A stretch of 64,000 nucleotides of DNA from positions 135,288 to 199,287 of the forward strand of contig NZ_LWHQ01000043.1 in the NCBI RefSeq assembly GCF_001653715.1, given 5' to 3'. Under the pieces are notes generated by a model that was given only the letters and a program-made list of their open reading frames with translations, did not search any database and was not told the DNA's origin. The position numbers and the translations under genes were made by a program. Source of the DNA: Methylobacterium platani (GTDB lineage Bacteria; Pseudomonadota; Alphaproteobacteria; Rhizobiales; Beijerinckiaceae). Below, one piece after another: positions 9,010 through 17,470 of the stretch (positions are counted from its first letter, which is position 1; each line of letters begins with the position of its first letter).

Positions 9010-9161
9010 GGAGACCGGATTCGGCATGACGATCCCACCCCTCACGGGATCGGACGCCGAGCGAGGTTGCCGGGGCACTCGCCGCTGAGCGGTCTTCGTG
9101 TCCGATTGTTGATGATGTTTCGAGACGAGGCTGGACCGGTTTTCGATGTCCGGCAACATCC

Positions 9162-9246
9162 GCGGCCGTGGCGGAATTGGTAGACGCGCTAGCTTGAGGT
9201 GCTAGTTGGGCAACCAGTGGAGGTTCGAGTCCTCTCGGCCGCACCA
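9162..9246 (+). tRNA. tRNA-Leu (GAG), identical second copy
   Basis: Identical over all 85 nt to the copy at 8902-8986, including the encoded CCA. The two copies are 175 bases apart in the same orientation; the flanks differ except for a few bases before the acceptor stem, which suggests a gene duplication of the tRNA unit. Confidence 0.97.
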
Positions 9247-9265
9247 TCCTGCCGTAGCGCAGGAT
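9246..9265 (+). terminator. Hairpin after second tRNA-Leu
   Basis: A perfect 7-bp stem (ATCCTGC / GCAGGAT, 6-nt loop) begins at the last base of the tRNA and is followed by TT. It is likely the end of the tRNA transcript. Confidence 0.5.
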
Positions 9266-9634
9266 TTCCGGGATCCTTCCCGAACGGTGCCGATCGCACG
9301 ACGAGATCGTCGGCAGGATCGAAGGTACCCTTCCCCCAATCTCCTTTCACCCGATCAGTCGGCCGACGAAACCTGCCCGTGCGCGGTGCCAGGACGCTCG
9401 GTCGTCGGCAGCCGCCGTCGTCACGCCGGCACGCTCCCCTGCCGGGACGCGACCACGTCGGCCGAGAGTGCGATCGCGTGAACGGCCGCGTCCTGCACGA
9501 TGTGTGGAAGGAGCCGGCGCGGTTCCGGGAGATCGTCACGACGGGCCGCATCGCCCGCCGCATCCCATCGAAAGCCCCCGGAGCCCGACCCCGTGTGGGA
9601 GCGCCGCGGCCCCGGTGCCCGACGGGCGACCGGC
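9266..9634. other. Gene-free stretch after the tRNA pair
   Basis: About 370 bases with only overlapping low-quality reading frames. No known RNA, repeat or recognisable gene fragment was found. It precedes the stop of the AhpD-like gene on the other strand. Confidence 0.5.
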
Positions 9635-10315
9635 TCACGCCTCGCCCGGACCGGGCAGGGTCCGGGCTTCGCCGTGGTAGGCGCGGTTCGGGCGCATGTC
9701 GACGGCCGAGGCCATGCGGTTCGACATGTTGAAGAAGCTCGCCACCGCCGAGATGTCCCACAGGTCGCGCTCGGAGAAGCCGGCATCGCGAAGGGCCTCG
9801 CGGTCCTCCTCCTCGATCGTCCAGGGCGCCTCGGTGAGGGCGACCGCGAAGTCGAGCATGGCGCGGTGGCGGGCCGAGAGGTCGGCGGCGCGGTAGTTCA
9901 TCACCAGCATCTCGGCCAGCACCGGGTCGCCCGAGAGGCTGCGGACCGCGGCGCCGTGCGCGGTGAGGCAATAATAGCAGCGGTTCACGCTCGAGACCGC
10001 GACGGCGATCATCTCGCGCTCCAGCTTCGACAGGCCGGAGGGGGCCAGCATCAGGTCGTTGTAGAGGCCCGCGAAGACCTCGAGCTTGGCGCTGTCGTGG
10101 GCGTAGGCGAGGAGCACGTTCGGCACGTAGCCGATCTTCTCCCGGCACTTGTCGAAGTAGGCCCGCATCTCCGGCGACAGGTCCGGCGAGGGCGCGAGGT
10201 CGAGGGCCATCACGGTGCCCTCCGTCTCCTGCGGCGCCGGCCGCTCGCCCACCTCCGGCTTCGATCCCGTCTTCCTGCCCGCCGCCTTGCCCGCCATCTT
10301 GCCGCCGCCCGTCAT
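9635..10315 (-). CDS. AhpD-like carboxymuconolactone decarboxylase family (peroxidase-related) protein
   Basis: A 226-residue protein whose core matches peroxidase-related enzymes of the AhpD/CMD fold: a helical start with PNVLLAYAHD, then the redox motif CYYC in SSVNRCYYCLTAHG, and the closing FFNMSNRMAS segment. The CxxC with a downstream histidine is the thiol-peroxidase active site of AhpD relatives. The first about 38 residues are basic and low complexity and may not be translated; an internal ATG at TVMALDL is an alternative start. It is divergent from gdh, so the two share a promoter region. Confidence 0.85.
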   Translation of the reverse strand: MTGGGKMAGKAAGRKTGSKPEVGERPAPQETEGTVMALDLAPSPDLSPEMRAYFDKCREKIGYVPNVLLAYAHDSAKLEVFAGLYNDLMLAPSGLSKLEREMIAVAVSSVNRCYYCLTAHGAAVRSLSGDPVLAEMLVMNYRAADLSARHRAMLDFAVALTEAPWTIEEEDREALRDAGFSERDLWDISAVASFFNMSNRMASAVDMRPNRAYHGEARTLPGPGEA

Positions 10316-10459
10316 GCCCCTGCCTCCCCCGTCCCTGCACCCTTCGTCATCATGCGCGAGCTATAGGCAGTTTGCTCGCGGAGGGCGAGGCCGGGGTTGC
10401 GGGGGTCGGTGCGCTGTGCCACCGCTCCGGTCACCAACCTCGGCAGAGGACATGCAGAC

Positions 10460-13400
10460 GTGGAACCCTCGACCGCGACCGCGACCGCCGAAGCGAAGGC
10501 CAGCCGCACAGACCTGATCGCCGCGGCGGCGGCGGCCGCCGAGACGAGCGGCGGCCCGGGCGGCTTCGTCCGCGACCTGTTCGGCCGCGTCGCGCCCGAG
10601 GACCTGACCGGGTACGCGCCCGAGGCCCTGGCCGAGCTGGCGCTGGCCGCCCGGGCCCACCTCGCCGCCGCCCGGCCCGGCCGCACGGTGAGCGCGGTGC
10701 GCCTCAGCGACGTCGAGGTGGTGCAGGGCGGGCGCCGGCGCGACCTCACGGTGCTGGAGGCGATCAACGCCAACCGGCCGTTCCTGCTCGATTCGACCCT
10801 CGCCGAGCTCGTCGGGCGCGGCTACCAGCCCCGCCTCGTCGCCCACCCGATCCTCGGGGTCGAGCGCGACGCCGACGGCGCCCTGGTGCGGGTCGTCGGC
10901 GAGACCACGGCGCAGGAATCCGGGGAGGAGACGGGCGACACCGACGGCCTCGCCCGCGAGAGCTTCATCCACATCCATCTCGACCGGATCGACGACGAGG
11001 CGGCGCGCGCCGCCCTCGGGGCGAGCCTCGCCCGGGTCTACGCCGACGTCGCGGCGGCGGCGGCGGACCACGCGGCGATGGTCGAGCGCCTGGCCCACGC
11101 CGCGGGCGCCTACGGCGACGGTCCCGGCCTCCTCGCCGCCGACGAGCGGGCGGAGGCGCGCGCCTTCCTCGACTGGCTGCGCGACGGGCATTTCGTGCTG
11201 CTCGGCCTGCGCGAGTACCGGACGGACGATCGCGCCGACCATGCCGGCGTGCCGGGCAGCGGGCTCGGCCTGCTGCGCGATCCCGCCGTCGAGGTCTTGC
11301 GCCGGGGCGACGCCATGGTGGCGGTGACGCCGGAGATCCGCGCCTTCCTCGAGGGGCCCGAGGCGCTCCTCGTCACCAAGGCGAGCCTGCGCTCGCGGGT
11401 GCGCCAGCAGGCGCATCTCGACATGGTGGCGGTCAAGCTGTTCCCCGGGGATGGCGGGCTGCCCGGCGAGTTGCGCCTCGTCGGCCTGTTCACCGGCAGC
11501 GCCTATGCGAGCCGGGCCGAGGAGGTGCCGTACCTGCGCCGCAAGGTGGCGGCGGTGCTGGCCAAGGCCGGCCTCGACCCGACGAGCCATGCCGGGCGCT
11601 CCCTCGTCCACGTGCTCGAGACCTATCCGCGCGACGACCTGTTCCAGATCGACGCCGACCTGCTCCTGCGCTTCGCCCTCGCCATCGTGTCGCTCGCCGA
11701 CCGGCCGCGGGTGCGGGTGCTGGCCCGGCCCGACAAGTTCGGCCGCTTCGTCTCGCTGCTGGCCTACCTGCCGAAGGACCGCACCGACGCCCGGCTCCAG
11801 GCCCGGATCGGCACCTACCTCGCCGAGGCTCTGGGCGGGCGCCTCTCGACGATCGCGCCGGATTATCCCGAGGGCCCGCTCGCCCGCCTCCACGTCATTG
11901 TGGCGACGCCGGGCTCGCCCCCCGACGACATCGACGCGGGCGCGCTCGAGGCCGGCATCGCGGAGCTTGCCCGCACCTGGGCCGATTCCCTGCGCGAGGC
12001 GCTGGCCGAGGCCCGCGGCGGCGACGCCCGCGGCCTCGCCGCCGTCTACGCCGACGCCTTCCCGGCGGGCTACCGCGAGATGTATGCGGGCGCCCAGGCC
12101 CTGCCCGACATCGCCATCCTGGAGCGGATCTCGGAAGCGCAGCCCCGGGCGGTCGACCTCTTCCGGCGGCCCGGCGACCCCGACACGCGGATCGGCCTGA
12201 AGGTGTTCTCCCGCAATACCGCCCTGCCGCTGTCGGAGCGGGTGCCGGTGCTGGAGAATCTCGGCTTCCGGGTCATCGACGAGCGCTCCTACCGCCTCAA
12301 GCCCGAGGGCGCCGGCGCCCGGGTCTGGCTGCACGACATGGTGCTGGAGCGGGCCGGCGGCGGCGCCGTCGACGTCGCGTCGGTCGAGGGCCCGGTCGAG
12401 GCGGCCCTGCTGGCGCTCGCCCGCGACCTCGCCGAATCCGACGCCTACAACCGCCTGGTGCTCGAGGCCGGGCTCGGCTGGCGCGACGTCGCCCTGGTGC
12501 GGGCGCTCGGGCGCTACCTGCGCCAGCTGCGCATCCGCTACGGCCAGGACTACCTCGCGGCGACGCTCTCGCGCCACCCGGCCCTGGCGCGCCGGCTGGT
12601 CGCCCTGTTCTACGCCCGCTTCGACCCCCGCCTGGCCGGCGACCGCGCCGAGCGGCAGGAGGTCGTGCGCGCCGAGATCGAGGCGGACCTCGCCGGCGTC
12701 ACCAGCCTCGACGAGGACCGGATCCTGCGCCGCTTCGTCAACCTCGTGGAGGCGGCGCAGCGCACCAACTTCTTCCAGATCGGCCGCAACGGCCTGCCGC
12801 CCGAGACCATCGCGTTCAAGTTCCGCTGCGCGCGCGTCGACGGGATGCCGCTGCCGCGCCCGCTGTTCGAGATCTTCGTCTACTCGCCGCGCGTCGAGGG
12901 CGTGCACCTGCGCTTCGGCTACATCGCCCGCGGGGGCCTGCGCTGGTCGGACCGGCCCGAGGATTTCCGCACCGAGGTGCTGGGCCTCGTCAAGGCGCAG
13001 CAGGTCAAGAACGCCGTGATCGTGCCGGTCGGCGCCAAGGGCGGGTTCTTCCCCAAGCGCCTGCCGCCGCCGTCCGACCGCCAGGCCTGGATGCAGGAGG
13101 GCACCGAGAGCTACCGGATCTTCATCCGCACGCTGCTCTCGCTCACCGACAACATCGTCGACGGCGCGATCGTGCCGCCGCCCGCGACGGTGCGGCACGA
13201 CGAGGACGACGCCTACCTGGTGGTCGCCGCCGACAAGGGCACCGCCACCTTCTCGGACGTCGCCAACGCCCTGTCGCTGGAGGCGCATCACTGGCTCGGC
13301 GACGCCTTCGCGTCCGGCGGCAGCCAGGGCTACGACCACAAGCAGATGGGCATCACCGCCCGCGGCGCCTGGGAGGCGGTCAAGCGCCACTTCCGCGAGA

Positions 13401-15331
13401 TCGACATCGACATCCAGGCCGAGCCGGTCACGGTCGCGGGCGTCGGCGACATGTCGGGCGACGTGTTCGGCAACGGCATGCTGCTGTCGCGCTGCCTCAA
13501 GCTCGTCGCCGCCTTCGACCACCGCGACATCTTCCTCGATCCCGATCCCGATCCGGCCGCGGCCCATGCCGAGCGCAAGCGGCTGTTCGACCTGCCCCGC
13601 TCGTCCTGGGCCGATTACGACCGGCGGGCGATCTCGCCCGGCGGCGGCGTGTTCTCGCGCCAGGCCAAGACCGTGCCGCTCTCGCCCCAGATTCGCGCCC
13701 GCCTCGGCCTCGACCGGGCCGAGGCGACGCCGGCCGAGGTGATGCAGGCGATCCTGCGCGCACCGGTCGACCTCTTGTGGTTCGGCGGCATCGGCACCTA
13801 CGTGCGCGCGACCGCCGAGAGCGACGACGAGGCCGGCGACCGGGCGAACGACGCGATCCGCATCACCGGCGCGGAGCTGCGCGCCCGGGTCGTCGGCGAG
13901 GGCGCCAACCTGGGTCTCACCCAGCGCGGCCGGATCGAGGCCGCGCGCCGCGGCGTGCGCCTCAATACCGACGCGATCGACAACTCGGCCGGGGTCAACA
14001 CCTCGGACGTCGAGGTCAACATCAAGATCGCGCTCGCGACCCCGGAGCGCGACGGGCGGCTCAGCCCGGAGAGCCGCAACGCCCTCCTCGCCGGCATGAC
14101 CGAGGCGGTGGCCGACCTGGTCCTGCGCAACAACCAGCTCCAGACCCTCGCCCTCTCGCTCGCCCAGCTCTCCGCCGCGCCGGAGACGGGATTCGCCAGC
14201 CGCATGATGCAGATGCTGGAGGCCGAGGGGCGCCTCGACCGGGGCGTCGAGTTCCTGCCCTCCGACGCGGTCCTCGCCGAGCGGGCGCAAGGGGGCGAGG
14301 GCCTGACCCGGCCGGAACTCGCGGTGCTGCTGGCCTACGCCAAGCTCGCGCTCAAGGACGCGCTCCTCGACAGCGCGGTGCCGGACGATCCCTACCTCGC
14401 CCGGGAGCTGGAGCGCGCGTTCCCGCCGGTCCTGGTGGCGCGCTACCCCGACGCGGTGCGGGGCCACCGCCTGCGCCGGGAGATCATCGCCACGAGTCTC
14501 GCCAACGCCATCGTCAACCGCGGCGGGCCGACCATCGTCAGCCGGCTCGCCGACGAGACCGGCGCCGAGGCGCCGTCGATCGCCGCCGCCTTCGCCGTCA
14601 CCCGCGACGCCTTCGGGCTGGTCGACCTCAACAAGGCGGTGGACGGGCTCGACGGCGCGATCGCCGGCGACCAGCAGCTCGCCCTCTACGCCGAGTTGCA
14701 GGACCTGCTGCGCCAGCGCATGGTCTGGTTCATCCGCAACGGCGAGGCCGCGCCCGGCGGCATCGAGGCGGCGGTCGCGCGCTACCGCGACGGCATCGCG
14801 GCGGTGTCGGCCGCCTTGCCGGGCGCCCTCCCCCCGGCGGCGGCCGAGGCGCTGGCCCGGCGCATCCGGACCCTCGTCGATCACGGCGTGCCGGGGGCGC
14901 TCGCCTCCCGCCTCGCGGCCCTGGGCGAGCTCGGGGCGGCGCCCGACATCGTCCAGGTCGCCGAGGCGACCGGGCGCCCGCCGGCGGCGATCGCCGCGAC
15001 CCACTTCGCGCTCGCCGACCTCTTCCGCCTCAACGCGCTCGCCGCCGCCGCCCGGGCGGTGCCGGTGGCCGACACCTTCGACCGCATCGCGCTCGAGCGC
15101 GCGGTGGCGGGCCTCGCCTCGGCCCACCGGGCGCTCACCGCCGAGGCCGCCGCGTTCGACCAGGAGGGCGCCGCCGCGGTCGAGGCCTGGAGCCAGGCCC
15201 GCGGCGCGTCGCTCGCCCGCATCCGCACCGCGATCGCCGCCATCGCGGCCTCGGGGCTGACGGTCTCGAAGGTGTCGGTGGCGGCCAGCCTGCTCGGCGA
15301 CCTCGCGCAGCCGGGCCCGGCGCAACGATGA
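10460..15331 (+). CDS. NAD-specific glutamate dehydrogenase, large 180-kDa class
   Basis: Catabolic enzyme converting glutamate to 2-oxoglutarate and ammonia with NAD. The 1623-residue length is that of the GDH-180 class found in Caulobacter, Pseudomonas and Streptomyces. The N-terminal half carries ACT-like regulatory regions; the catalytic core includes GGLRWSDRPEDFRTEVLGL, the conserved KNAVIVPVGAKGGF segment near residue 849, and the dinucleotide-binding region FGGIGTYV to VVGEGANLG. GTG at 10460 is preferred because an AGAGGA site lies about 9 bases upstream; a longer TTG-initiated reading from 10397 lacks this. The stop overlaps the bluB start. Confidence 0.95.
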   Translation: MEPSTATATAEAKASRTDLIAAAAAAAETSGGPGGFVRDLFGRVAPEDLTGYAPEALAELALAARAHLAAARPGRTVSAVRLSDVEVVQGGRRRDLTVLEAINANRPFLLDSTLAELVGRGYQPRLVAHPILGVERDADGALVRVVGETTAQESGEETGDTDGLARESFIHIHLDRIDDEAARAALGASLARVYADVAAAAADHAAMVERLAHAAGAYGDGPGLLAADERAEARAFLDWLRDGHFVLLGLREYRTDDRADHAGVPGSGLGLLRDPAVEVLRRGDAMVAVTPEIRAFLEGPEALLVTKASLRSRVRQQAHLDMVAVKLFPGDGGLPGELRLVGLFTGSAYASRAEEVPYLRRKVAAVLAKAGLDPTSHAGRSLVHVLETYPRDDLFQIDADLLLRFALAIVSLADRPRVRVLARPDKFGRFVSLLAYLPKDRTDARLQARIGTYLAEALGGRLSTIAPDYPEGPLARLHVIVATPGSPPDDIDAGALEAGIAELARTWADSLREALAEARGGDARGLAAVYADAFPAGYREMYAGAQALPDIAILERISEAQPRAVDLFRRPGDPDTRIGLKVFSRNTALPLSERVPVLENLGFRVIDERSYRLKPEGAGARVWLHDMVLERAGGGAVDVASVEGPVEAALLALARDLAESDAYNRLVLEAGLGWRDVALVRALGRYLRQLRIRYGQDYLAATLSRHPALARRLVALFYARFDPRLAGDRAERQEVVRAEIEADLAGVTSLDEDRILRRFVNLVEAAQRTNFFQIGRNGLPPETIAFKFRCARVDGMPLPRPLFEIFVYSPRVEGVHLRFGYIARGGLRWSDRPEDFRTEVLGLVKAQQVKNAVIVPVGAKGGFFPKRLPPPSDRQAWMQEGTESYRIFIRTLLSLTDNIVDGAIVPPPATVRHDEDDAYLVVAADKGTATFSDVANALSLEAHHWLGDAFASGGSQGYDHKQMGITARGAWEAVKRHFREIDIDIQAEPVTVAGVGDMSGDVFGNGMLLSRCLKLVAAFDHRDIFLDPDPDPAAAHAERKRLFDLPRSSWADYDRRAISPGGGVFSRQAKTVPLSPQIRARLGLDRAEATPAEVMQAILRAPVDLLWFGGIGTYVRATAESDDEAGDRANDAIRITGAELRARVVGEGANLGLTQRGRIEAARRGVRLNTDAIDNSAGVNTSDVEVNIKIALATPERDGRLSPESRNALLAGMTEAVADLVLRNNQLQTLALSLAQLSAAPETGFASRMMQMLEAEGRLDRGVEFLPSDAVLAERAQGGEGLTRPELAVLLAYAKLALKDALLDSAVPDDPYLARELERAFPPVLVARYPDAVRGHRLRREIIATSLANAIVNRGGPTIVSRLADETGAEAPSIAAAFAVTRDAFGLVDLNKAVDGLDGAIAGDQQLALYAELQDLLRQRMVWFIRNGEAAPGGIEAAVARYRDGIAAVSAALPGALPPAAAEALARRIRTLVDHGVPGALASRLAALGELGAAPDIVQVAEATGRPPAAIAATHFALADLFRLNALAAAARAVPVADTFDRIALERAVAGLASAHRALTAEAAAFDQEGAAAVEAWSQARGASLARIRTAIAAIAASGLTVSKVSVAASLLGDLAQPGPAQR

Positions 15332-15975
15332 ACGCGACCGGCGCGCCGGAATTCGGAAGCGAGTTCCGGGCCCGCTTCGCGGAGCTGGTCGCCTGGCGCC
15401 GCGACGTGCGGCGCTTCCGCGCCGACCCGGTGCCGGAGGAGGCCCTGCGCGACGCCCTCGCGCTCACCTGCCTCAGCCCCTCGGTCGGCAACAGCCAGCC
15501 CTGGCGCTTCGTGCGCGTCGCCGATCCGGCGCGGCGCGCGGCCGTGGCCGGGAGCTTTTCCCGCTGCAACGAGGCGGCGGCCGCCGCCTACGACGATGCC
15601 CGCGCGAGCGCCTATCGGGGCCTCAAGCTCGCGGGCCTGCGCGAGGCGCCGGTGCATCTGGCGGTGTTCTGCGACGAGGCGACGGAGGCCGGCCACGGGC
15701 TCGGCCGCGCGACCATGCCGGAGATGCTGCGCTATTCCGCCGTCACGGCGATCCACACTTTCTGGCTCGCCGCCCGCGCCCACGGGCTCGGCGTCGGCTG
15801 GGTCTCGATCCTGTGCCCGGAGGAGGTCGCGGCTGCCCTCGACGTGCCGGCCGCGTGGCGGCTGATCGCCTATCTCTGCGTCGGATACCCGGCGGAGGAG
15901 CACGCCGATCCGGAGCTGGTCCGCCACGGCTGGCAGGCGCGCCAGGATACCGGGGCGATGATCCTGGAGCGGTAG
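15328..15975 (+). CDS. bluB: 5,6-dimethylbenzimidazole synthase BluB
   Basis: Oxygen-dependent fragmentation of reduced FMN to the lower ligand of vitamin B12. The 215-residue nitroreductase-fold protein shows the BluB hallmarks: RRDVRRFR at the start, LTCLSPSVGNSQPWRF for flavin binding, then ATMPEMLRYS and HGLGVGWVSIL. ATG overlaps the gdh stop by 4 bases (ATGA), so its translation is coupled to a glutamate dehydrogenase rather than to other cobalamin genes. Methylotrophic alphaproteobacteria need B12 for methylmalonyl- and ethylmalonyl-CoA mutases, which suits a retained DMB pathway (inference). Confidence 0.94.
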   Translation: MNATGAPEFGSEFRARFAELVAWRRDVRRFRADPVPEEALRDALALTCLSPSVGNSQPWRFVRVADPARRAAVAGSFSRCNEAAAAAYDDARASAYRGLKLAGLREAPVHLAVFCDEATEAGHGLGRATMPEMLRYSAVTAIHTFWLAARAHGLGVGWVSILCPEEVAAALDVPAAWRLIAYLCVGYPAEEHADPELVRHGWQARQDTGAMILER

Positions 15976-15991
15976 CGCGGCACGGCCGCGC
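15975..15991 (+). terminator. Short hairpin at the end of bluB
   Basis: A perfect 7-bp stem (GCGCGGC / GCCGCGC, 3-nt loop) begins at the last base of the stop codon. No T-run. Confidence 0.4.
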
Positions 15992-16031
15992 GCGGAGCAA
16001 GCCTGCAATGCGCCCGCCGCCATTCCATACA

Positions 16032-16047
16032 TACCAGTAGGTACAAT
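16032..16047 (+). promoter_or_regulatory. TetR-type operator overlapping a -10-like box
   Basis: TACCAGTAGGTA is an inverted repeat (TACC / GGTA, 4-nt centre), and its right arm runs into TACAAT, a good -10 hexamer, 56 bases before the tautomerase ATG. No convincing -35 is visible. The second gene downstream is a TetR regulator, so autoregulation by this site is the simple reading. Confidence 0.55.
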
Positions 16048-16102
16048 AGAAGGGACGAGGCTGCCGTCGCGGCCGCGTAAGACCTCTCCGGGAGATTCGC
16101 CC

Positions 16103-16522
16103 ATGCCCCTCGCCACCATCACGCTGAAGCGCGACCGTTCGTCGGACCAGCGCCGCGCCATCGCCGACGCCGTCCACGCCGCCCTCGTCGACAGCATCGG
16201 CATCCCGCCCGACGACCGGTTCCAGGTCGTCTCGAGCCAATTCGACGACGTGATCTACGATCCCTCCTATCTCGGCATCGCCCGCACCGACGACCTGGTG
16301 ATGATCCAGATCCATCTCTCGACCGGGCGCCGCGTCGCGCAGAAGAAGGCCCTGTTCGCCAGGATCGCCGCGAATCTGGGCCGGCTCGGGATCCGGCCGG
16401 AGGACGTCCTGGTCACCCTGGTGGAGATCGCCCGCGAGAACTGGTCCTTCGGCCATGGCCTCGCGACCTACGCAGATGCCGCGCCGCCCCATCTGGCGGA
16501 AACGGCCCGGCCCCTGGCCTGA
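16103..16522 (+). CDS. Tautomerase-superfamily protein
   Basis: A 139-residue protein starting M-P-L-A-T-I; Pro2 would become the catalytic N-terminal proline after methionine removal. The pattern RSSDQRRAIADAVHAALVDSIGIPPDDRFQVV and HLSTGRRVAQKKALFARIAANL is that of the longer two-domain tautomerase group (Tautomerase_2, malonate-semialdehyde-decarboxylase/cis-CaaD-like). The substrate cannot be told from sequence. It is followed 49 bases later by a TetR regulator on the same strand and preceded by an operator-like palindrome, so it is probably the target of that regulator. Confidence 0.82.
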   Translation: MPLATITLKRDRSSDQRRAIADAVHAALVDSIGIPPDDRFQVVSSQFDDVIYDPSYLGIARTDDLVMIQIHLSTGRRVAQKKALFARIAANLGRLGIRPEDVLVTLVEIARENWSFGHGLATYADAAPPHLAETARPLA

Positions 16523-16571
16523 CGGGCCCGGCCACGGCATACCGCGTTTCCGTCGGCAGGAGGTAGGAGCG

Positions 16572-17153
16572 GTGGCGCGGCCAGGATCATCGAAGCGCGA
16601 GGCGATCGTCGCCGCGGCGAAGGCGCTGCTGTGGGAGCGCGGCTACGAGGCGACGAGCCCGCGGGACGTGCTGGCCCTGAGCGGGGCCGGCCAGGGCAGC
16701 CTCTACCACCACTTCCCCGGCAAGCGGGAGGTGGCAGCCGCCGCCCTCGCCGAAATGGCCGCGGAGGAGATCGCGGTGATCGACGCGCTGTTCGCCCCCG
16801 GCCCTCCGCCCCTCGACCGGGTCCGGGCCTACCTGACCCGGGAGCGGCAGGCCCTGCGCGGCTGCCGCCTCGCCCGCCTCGCCAACGAGGCGGCGATGGA
16901 GGAACCCGTCCTGCGCGATCCGGTCGCGGCCTATGTCGGGCACATCCGGGCATCCTTGCACGGATGCCTGGAGGAAGCGCGGGACGCGGGCGGATTGGCG
17001 CCGGGCCTCGCGCCCGGCGCGGTCGCGGCCGCGCTGATCGCGGTCGTCGAGGGCGGCTACGTGCTCGCCCGGGTGCACTGGGACGAGGCGGCGATGCGCG
17101 AGGCGATCGACGGCGCGGTGCAGCTCCTCGCCGCGGCGAGCCCTCAGGCGTGA
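16572..17153 (+). CDS. TetR/AcrR-family transcriptional regulator
   Basis: A 193-residue regulator. The N-terminal helix-turn-helix reads from KREAIVAAAKALLWERGYEAT through SPRDVLALSGAGQGSLYHHFPGKREV, the standard TetR recognition-helix ending. The C-terminal ligand domain is all-helical with a single Cys in LRGCRLARLA, a position seen in redox- or electrophile-responsive subfamilies, though that role is unproven here. GTG at 16572 has an AGGAGG-type site just upstream; an in-frame ATG at 16455 lies inside the tautomerase gene and is unlikely. It is tail-to-tail with the SMR gene, overlapping by 10 bases. Confidence 0.9.
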   Translation: MARPGSSKREAIVAAAKALLWERGYEATSPRDVLALSGAGQGSLYHHFPGKREVAAAALAEMAAEEIAVIDALFAPGPPPLDRVRAYLTRERQALRGCRLARLANEAAMEEPVLRDPVAAYVGHIRASLHGCLEEARDAGGLAPGLAPGAVAAALIAVVEGGYVLARVHWDEAAMREAIDGAVQLLAAASPQA

Positions 17154-17470
17154 GCCTGGGCCGCCGCCAGGATGCCGACGCCGACCGCGATCACCCCGAT
17201 GCCGACGATCATCAGCGGGGTCACCGGCTCGCCGAACAGGATCGCGCCGCCGAGCGCGGCGCCGACCATGCCGACGCCGGCCCAGATCGCGTAGACGATG
17301 CCGATCGGCAGCATGTCCATGCTGCTCGACATCAGCCACAACGCGGTGCCGTAGCCCAGCGCCACCAGGAGCGTCGGGCCGGGACGGGTGAGCCCGTCGG
17401 CGGCCTTGAGCGACAGGGTGGCGGTGATCTCCGCCAGGATGGCGACCGCGAGGGTGAGGAACGGGTTCAT
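17144..17470 (-). CDS. Small multidrug resistance (SMR/EmrE-type) transporter
   Basis: A 108-residue inner-membrane protein with four hydrophobic helices. Glu14 in LAEITATLSLKAADG is the proton/substrate-coupling acid of the family, and the GIVYAIWAGVGMVG stretch in helix 3 is the characteristic SMR dimer motif. It therefore looks like a functional drug or guanidinium-type proton antiporter working as a homodimer, since no second SMR gene is adjacent. Its ATG overlaps the stop of the upstream reductase gene (ATGA), so the two are co-translated. Confidence 0.93.
   Translation of the reverse strand: MNPFLTLAVAILAEITATLSLKAADGLTRPGPTLLVALGYGTALWLMSSSMDMLPIGIVYAIWAGVGMVGAALGGAILFGEPVTPLMIVGIGVIAVGVGILAAAQAHA

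Noticed and set aside
9247..9732. Frames starting inside the second tRNA-Leu and crossing the AhpD-like gene
   Set aside because: They read through the tRNA and antisense to a clear gene.
10361..15325. Open frame of over 1600 codons antisense to the glutamate dehydrogenase gene
   Set aside because: High GC leaves the antisense strand open; composition is repetitive Arg/Gly/Ala-like and there are no domains, while the plus-strand gene is clear.
10372..15975. Very long plus-strand frame overlapping gdh and bluB
   Set aside because: Only its last 215 codons (bluB) are a real protein; the rest is gdh in another frame.
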